Positions 62,058-64,000 of a DNA stretch of 64,000 nt are shown one piece after another. The DNA comes from CBDCUW01 sp963734865 (lineage in GTDB: Bacteria > Planctomycetota > Planctomycetia > Pirellulales > Pirellulaceae), in assembly GCA_963734865.1 (NCBI GenBank), contig CAVTIV010000019.1, positions 310,001 through 374,000 of the forward strand. Direction: 5' to 3'. Position numbers and translations under genes: made by a program. The notes beneath the pieces are model-generated. The model was not told where the DNA came from and searched no databases. It worked only from the letters and a program-made list of their open reading frames with translations. Within the stretch, counting starts at the first letter, position 1, and each line of letters opens with the position of its first letter.

Positions 62058-64000
62058 ATGCCTATTCGCATCGCATTTGTCGTGGCCTTGTTGTTGTCCG
62101 CTTCGATCGGTATCGCTGCCGAGCCCTCAATTTCCGACGATGCCGAGGGTGTGGCAGCCGGCCATAGTTTTCACGGCGAAGCATTCAACGAAGGTCCGCG
62201 TCAGGCAGCGGAGCTGATCCCTGGGATGGCGAAAATCGTATTTCCCTCCTCGGCAAAGAACGAGATCACACAAAAGTTCATTGAGCAAGGGATGGCGCAG
62301 CTGCATGGTTTTTGGTATTTGGAGGCGGAACGCTCGTTCCGACAAGCATCCCGGGAAGAGCCGGAGCTGGCCATCGCGTATTGGGGGATGGCGATGGCAA
62401 ACGTCAACAATACCGATCGCGCCCGTGGCTTGATCGACGAGGCCATGAAGCGGCGGAATAAAGATACTTCGCGCCGCGAGAAAATGTACATCGAAGCGCT
62501 CGATCGGTTCGTGCCAAAACCACAAAAAGATTCCGCTGACGACAAACGGTCGAACGAGGAAAAGAAAGATGCTGAGCGAGAAGCCAAGAAGAAGCGTGCG
62601 GAGCGGTACTTGAGTGATCTGGAACGGATCCTCGATGACTTTCCGGACGACTTGGAAGCCAAAGCGATGCTCGCCTTGCAGCTGTGGACGTTTGATGGCT
62701 ATGGCGTGAAGCTGACCAGCCGGTATGCAGTCAGCGCGTTGCTGGGAGAAGTTTTTGCGGTAAACCCAATGCACCCGGCGCACCACTACCGGATTCATCT
62801 GTGGGACTCACAACGCCCCCAGAATGCCTTGCAGTCGGCGGCACTCTGCGGTCCTTCGAGTCCGGGGATCGCACACATGTGGCACATGCCGGGGCATATC
62901 TACTCGAGACTAAAACGTTATTCGGATGCGGCCTGGCAACAAGAGGCGTCGGCGCGTGTCGATCATGCGCACATGATGCGTGCTCGGTTGATTCCCGACC
63001 AGATTCACAACTACGCCCACAACAACGAATGGTTGACACGCAATTTGTTGTTCATCGGTCGCGTGAATGATGCACTGGACCAGTCTCGCAACCTGGTTTC
63101 GTTGCCACGACACCCGAAATACAACACGCTTGCCGGACGCGGCAGCTACAAGTACGGCCGTCAACGGCTGTTGCAAACTTTGACCGAATATGGATTGTGG
63201 GACGAATTGATCAAAGAATCGGGTGGGCATTATCTACCGCCAACCGACGATGCCGGCGAACAAGAACTGTGGCTCGGCTGGTTGGCCGTCGCACATTTCA
63301 TGACCGGGGATACCGAGCAAGGCGCCAAGACACTGCGGTCATTGCGGCGCCGCCGGATCGCCCTGCAAACCAAGCTACTGGACCTTGCCGAAGACCAAGT
63401 CGGCGGCGACTCGAATGCCGAATCCGGAAACACCAGCGAGCCCAAGGTAGACGAACCGACGCGGGACGAACTGAAAAAACAGATCAGTCAGTTGCAGGAA
63501 ATCATTTCTCGCGGAGCCGCCGCAGCCGCCTGCCAACGGAAAGACAAGGCCGCTTTTGAAAAGCACGTCAAGACCGCAAAACTGAATCAGTTGATCCAGG
63601 CACAATGGTTGGCCGATGCGGGTGACGTCGACTCGGCCATCAAGCTTGCCGAGCAAGCGGTCCGCGGAGGCGCGGGACAGGTACGCCCGGTTGCCGTGTT
63701 GGTCGATTTGCTGTGGCGCAACGGTAACCAGGAAGATGCCAAAAAGAAGTTCCAATCGTTGCGAGAGCTGGCTGGTCATGCGGATATCGACACACCGATG
63801 TTGGCCAAGTTGTCGCCAGTCGCCAAGGCGGCAGGGATCGATGGTGATTGGCGAATCAAACCCGCGCCAGCCAAAGACCTGGGCGATCGACCGCCGCTGG
63901 ATGAACTGGGGCCATTTCGCTGGCAGCCTTATATGGCGGAATCATGGGCCGCCGTAAATGCCCAGGGTGACCTGGTTGCCAGCGAAGAATTTAGCGGCAG
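62058..64000 (+). CDS. Secreted TPR protein with C-terminal redoxin domain (3' end outside window)
   Basis: My translation from ATG 62058 is open to the edge (647 codons). A signal peptide (VVALLLSASIGIAA) leads into helical repeats with planctomycete TPR character: HGFWYLEAERSFRQASREEPELAIAYWGMAMANVNN, MHPAHHYRIHLWDS, HMWHMPGHIYSRLKRYSDAAWQQEASARVDHAHM. The end LGPFRWQPYMAESWAAVNAQGDLVASEEFSG looks like the beginning of an AhpC/TSA-type redoxin domain. Probably a periplasmic thiol protein with a docking domain. Confidence 0.8.
   Translation, partial: MPIRIAFVVALLLSASIGIAAEPSISDDAEGVAAGHSFHGEAFNEGPRQAAELIPGMAKIVFPSSAKNEITQKFIEQGMAQLHGFWYLEAERSFRQASREEPELAIAYWGMAMANVNNTDRARGLIDEAMKRRNKDTSRREKMYIEALDRFVPKPQKDSADDKRSNEEKKDAEREAKKKRAERYLSDLERILDDFPDDLEAKAMLALQLWTFDGYGVKLTSRYAVSALLGEVFAVNPMHPAHHYRIHLWDSQRPQNALQSAALCGPSSPGIAHMWHMPGHIYSRLKRYSDAAWQQEASARVDHAHMMRARLIPDQIHNYAHNNEWLTRNLLFIGRVNDALDQSRNLVSLPRHPKYNTLAGRGSYKYGRQRLLQTLTEYGLWDELIKESGGHYLPPTDDAGEQELWLGWLAVAHFMTGDTEQGAKTLRSLRRRRIALQTKLLDLAEDQVGGDSNAESGNTSEPKVDEPTRDELKKQISQLQEIISRGAAAAACQRKDKAAFEKHVKTAKLNQLIQAQWLADAGDVDSAIKLAEQAVRGGAGQVRPVAVLVDLLWRNGNQEDAKKKFQSLRELAGHADIDTPMLAKLSPVAKAAGIDGDWRIKPAPAKDLGDRPPLDELGPFRWQPYMAESWAAVNAQGDLVASEEFSG

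Noticed and set aside
1..64000. Horizontally acquired island
   Set aside because: No integrase, tRNA, transposase or flanking direct repeat was seen, and base composition looks even by eye; an actual GC or codon scan was not possible.

Overview
The window looks like chromosomal DNA of a planctomycete, most likely a Pirellulaceae/Rhodopirellula-type bacterium. This is inferred from moderate-to-high GC, a DUF3604 (PHP-type) secreted protein, a Tat-exported Gfo/Idh/MocA oxidoreductase, a PQQ-type sugar dehydrogenase with PKD and cytochrome c segments, Ser/Thr kinase and PP2C signalling with cNMP-binding modules, an exosortase with EpsI, weak Shine-Dalgarno sites and frequent TTG/GTG starts. No rRNA, tRNA, CRISPR array or insertion sequence was recognised.

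Layout. 1-1275: cNMP-domain Ser/Thr kinase (minus strand, runs off the left edge). 1539-6555: an overlapping minus-strand operon of exosortase-TPR fusion, EpsI and a trypsin-like protease ending in a PEP-CTERM-like tail. 6873-10777: SNF2 helicase plus SWIM zinc-finger protein, followed by an 18-bp tandem repeat. 10824-16260: esterase, YceI with a membrane protein, a serine beta-lactamase-like hydrolase, and a rhodanese. 16518-17164: ArsR regulator with a readable promoter/operator and a 29-residue membrane peptide. 17303-24903: zinc-ribbon/WD40 membrane protein, SGNH hydrolase, HupE/UreJ-like protein and DUF3604 protein. 25018-26646: Anbu proteasome-like peptidase plus transglutaminase.

26917-48582 is the most distinctive part, a lipid/polyketide cluster: condensation-type acyltransferase, class III aminotransferase, acyl-CoA/ACP ligase, metallo-beta-lactamase-fold hydrolase, enoyl-CoA hydratase, thioester reductase fused to an SCP2-like domain, a PUFA/HglE-type iterative synthase (KS, KS-like chain-length factor, AT, four ACPs, a C45-acyltransferase-like segment, two KRs, DH), a phosphopantetheinyl transferase and a FabL-type enoyl reductase. 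A working model, which is inference, is that the synthase with trans enoyl reduction builds a long acyl chain on activated ACPs, the reductase releases it as aldehyde or alcohol, and the aminotransferase, ligase and condensation enzyme tailor it to an amine, amide or ester lipid.

48732-64000: secreted sugar dehydrogenase, Gfo/Idh oxidoreductase, MscK-like channel, PP2C-cNMP protein, a truncated DHH phosphoesterase, two glycosyltransferase-like genes, and a TPR-redoxin protein running off the right edge.

A pervasive caveat: at least eleven +/-1 frame breaks interrupt otherwise well-preserved genes (near 18925, 21960, 30215, five in the synthase between 39.9 and 43.3 kb, 52397, 53873, 58070). 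Both sides of each break remain protein-like and several lie in G or A runs, so assembly indels are the simplest explanation. The coordinates given for these genes span the break.
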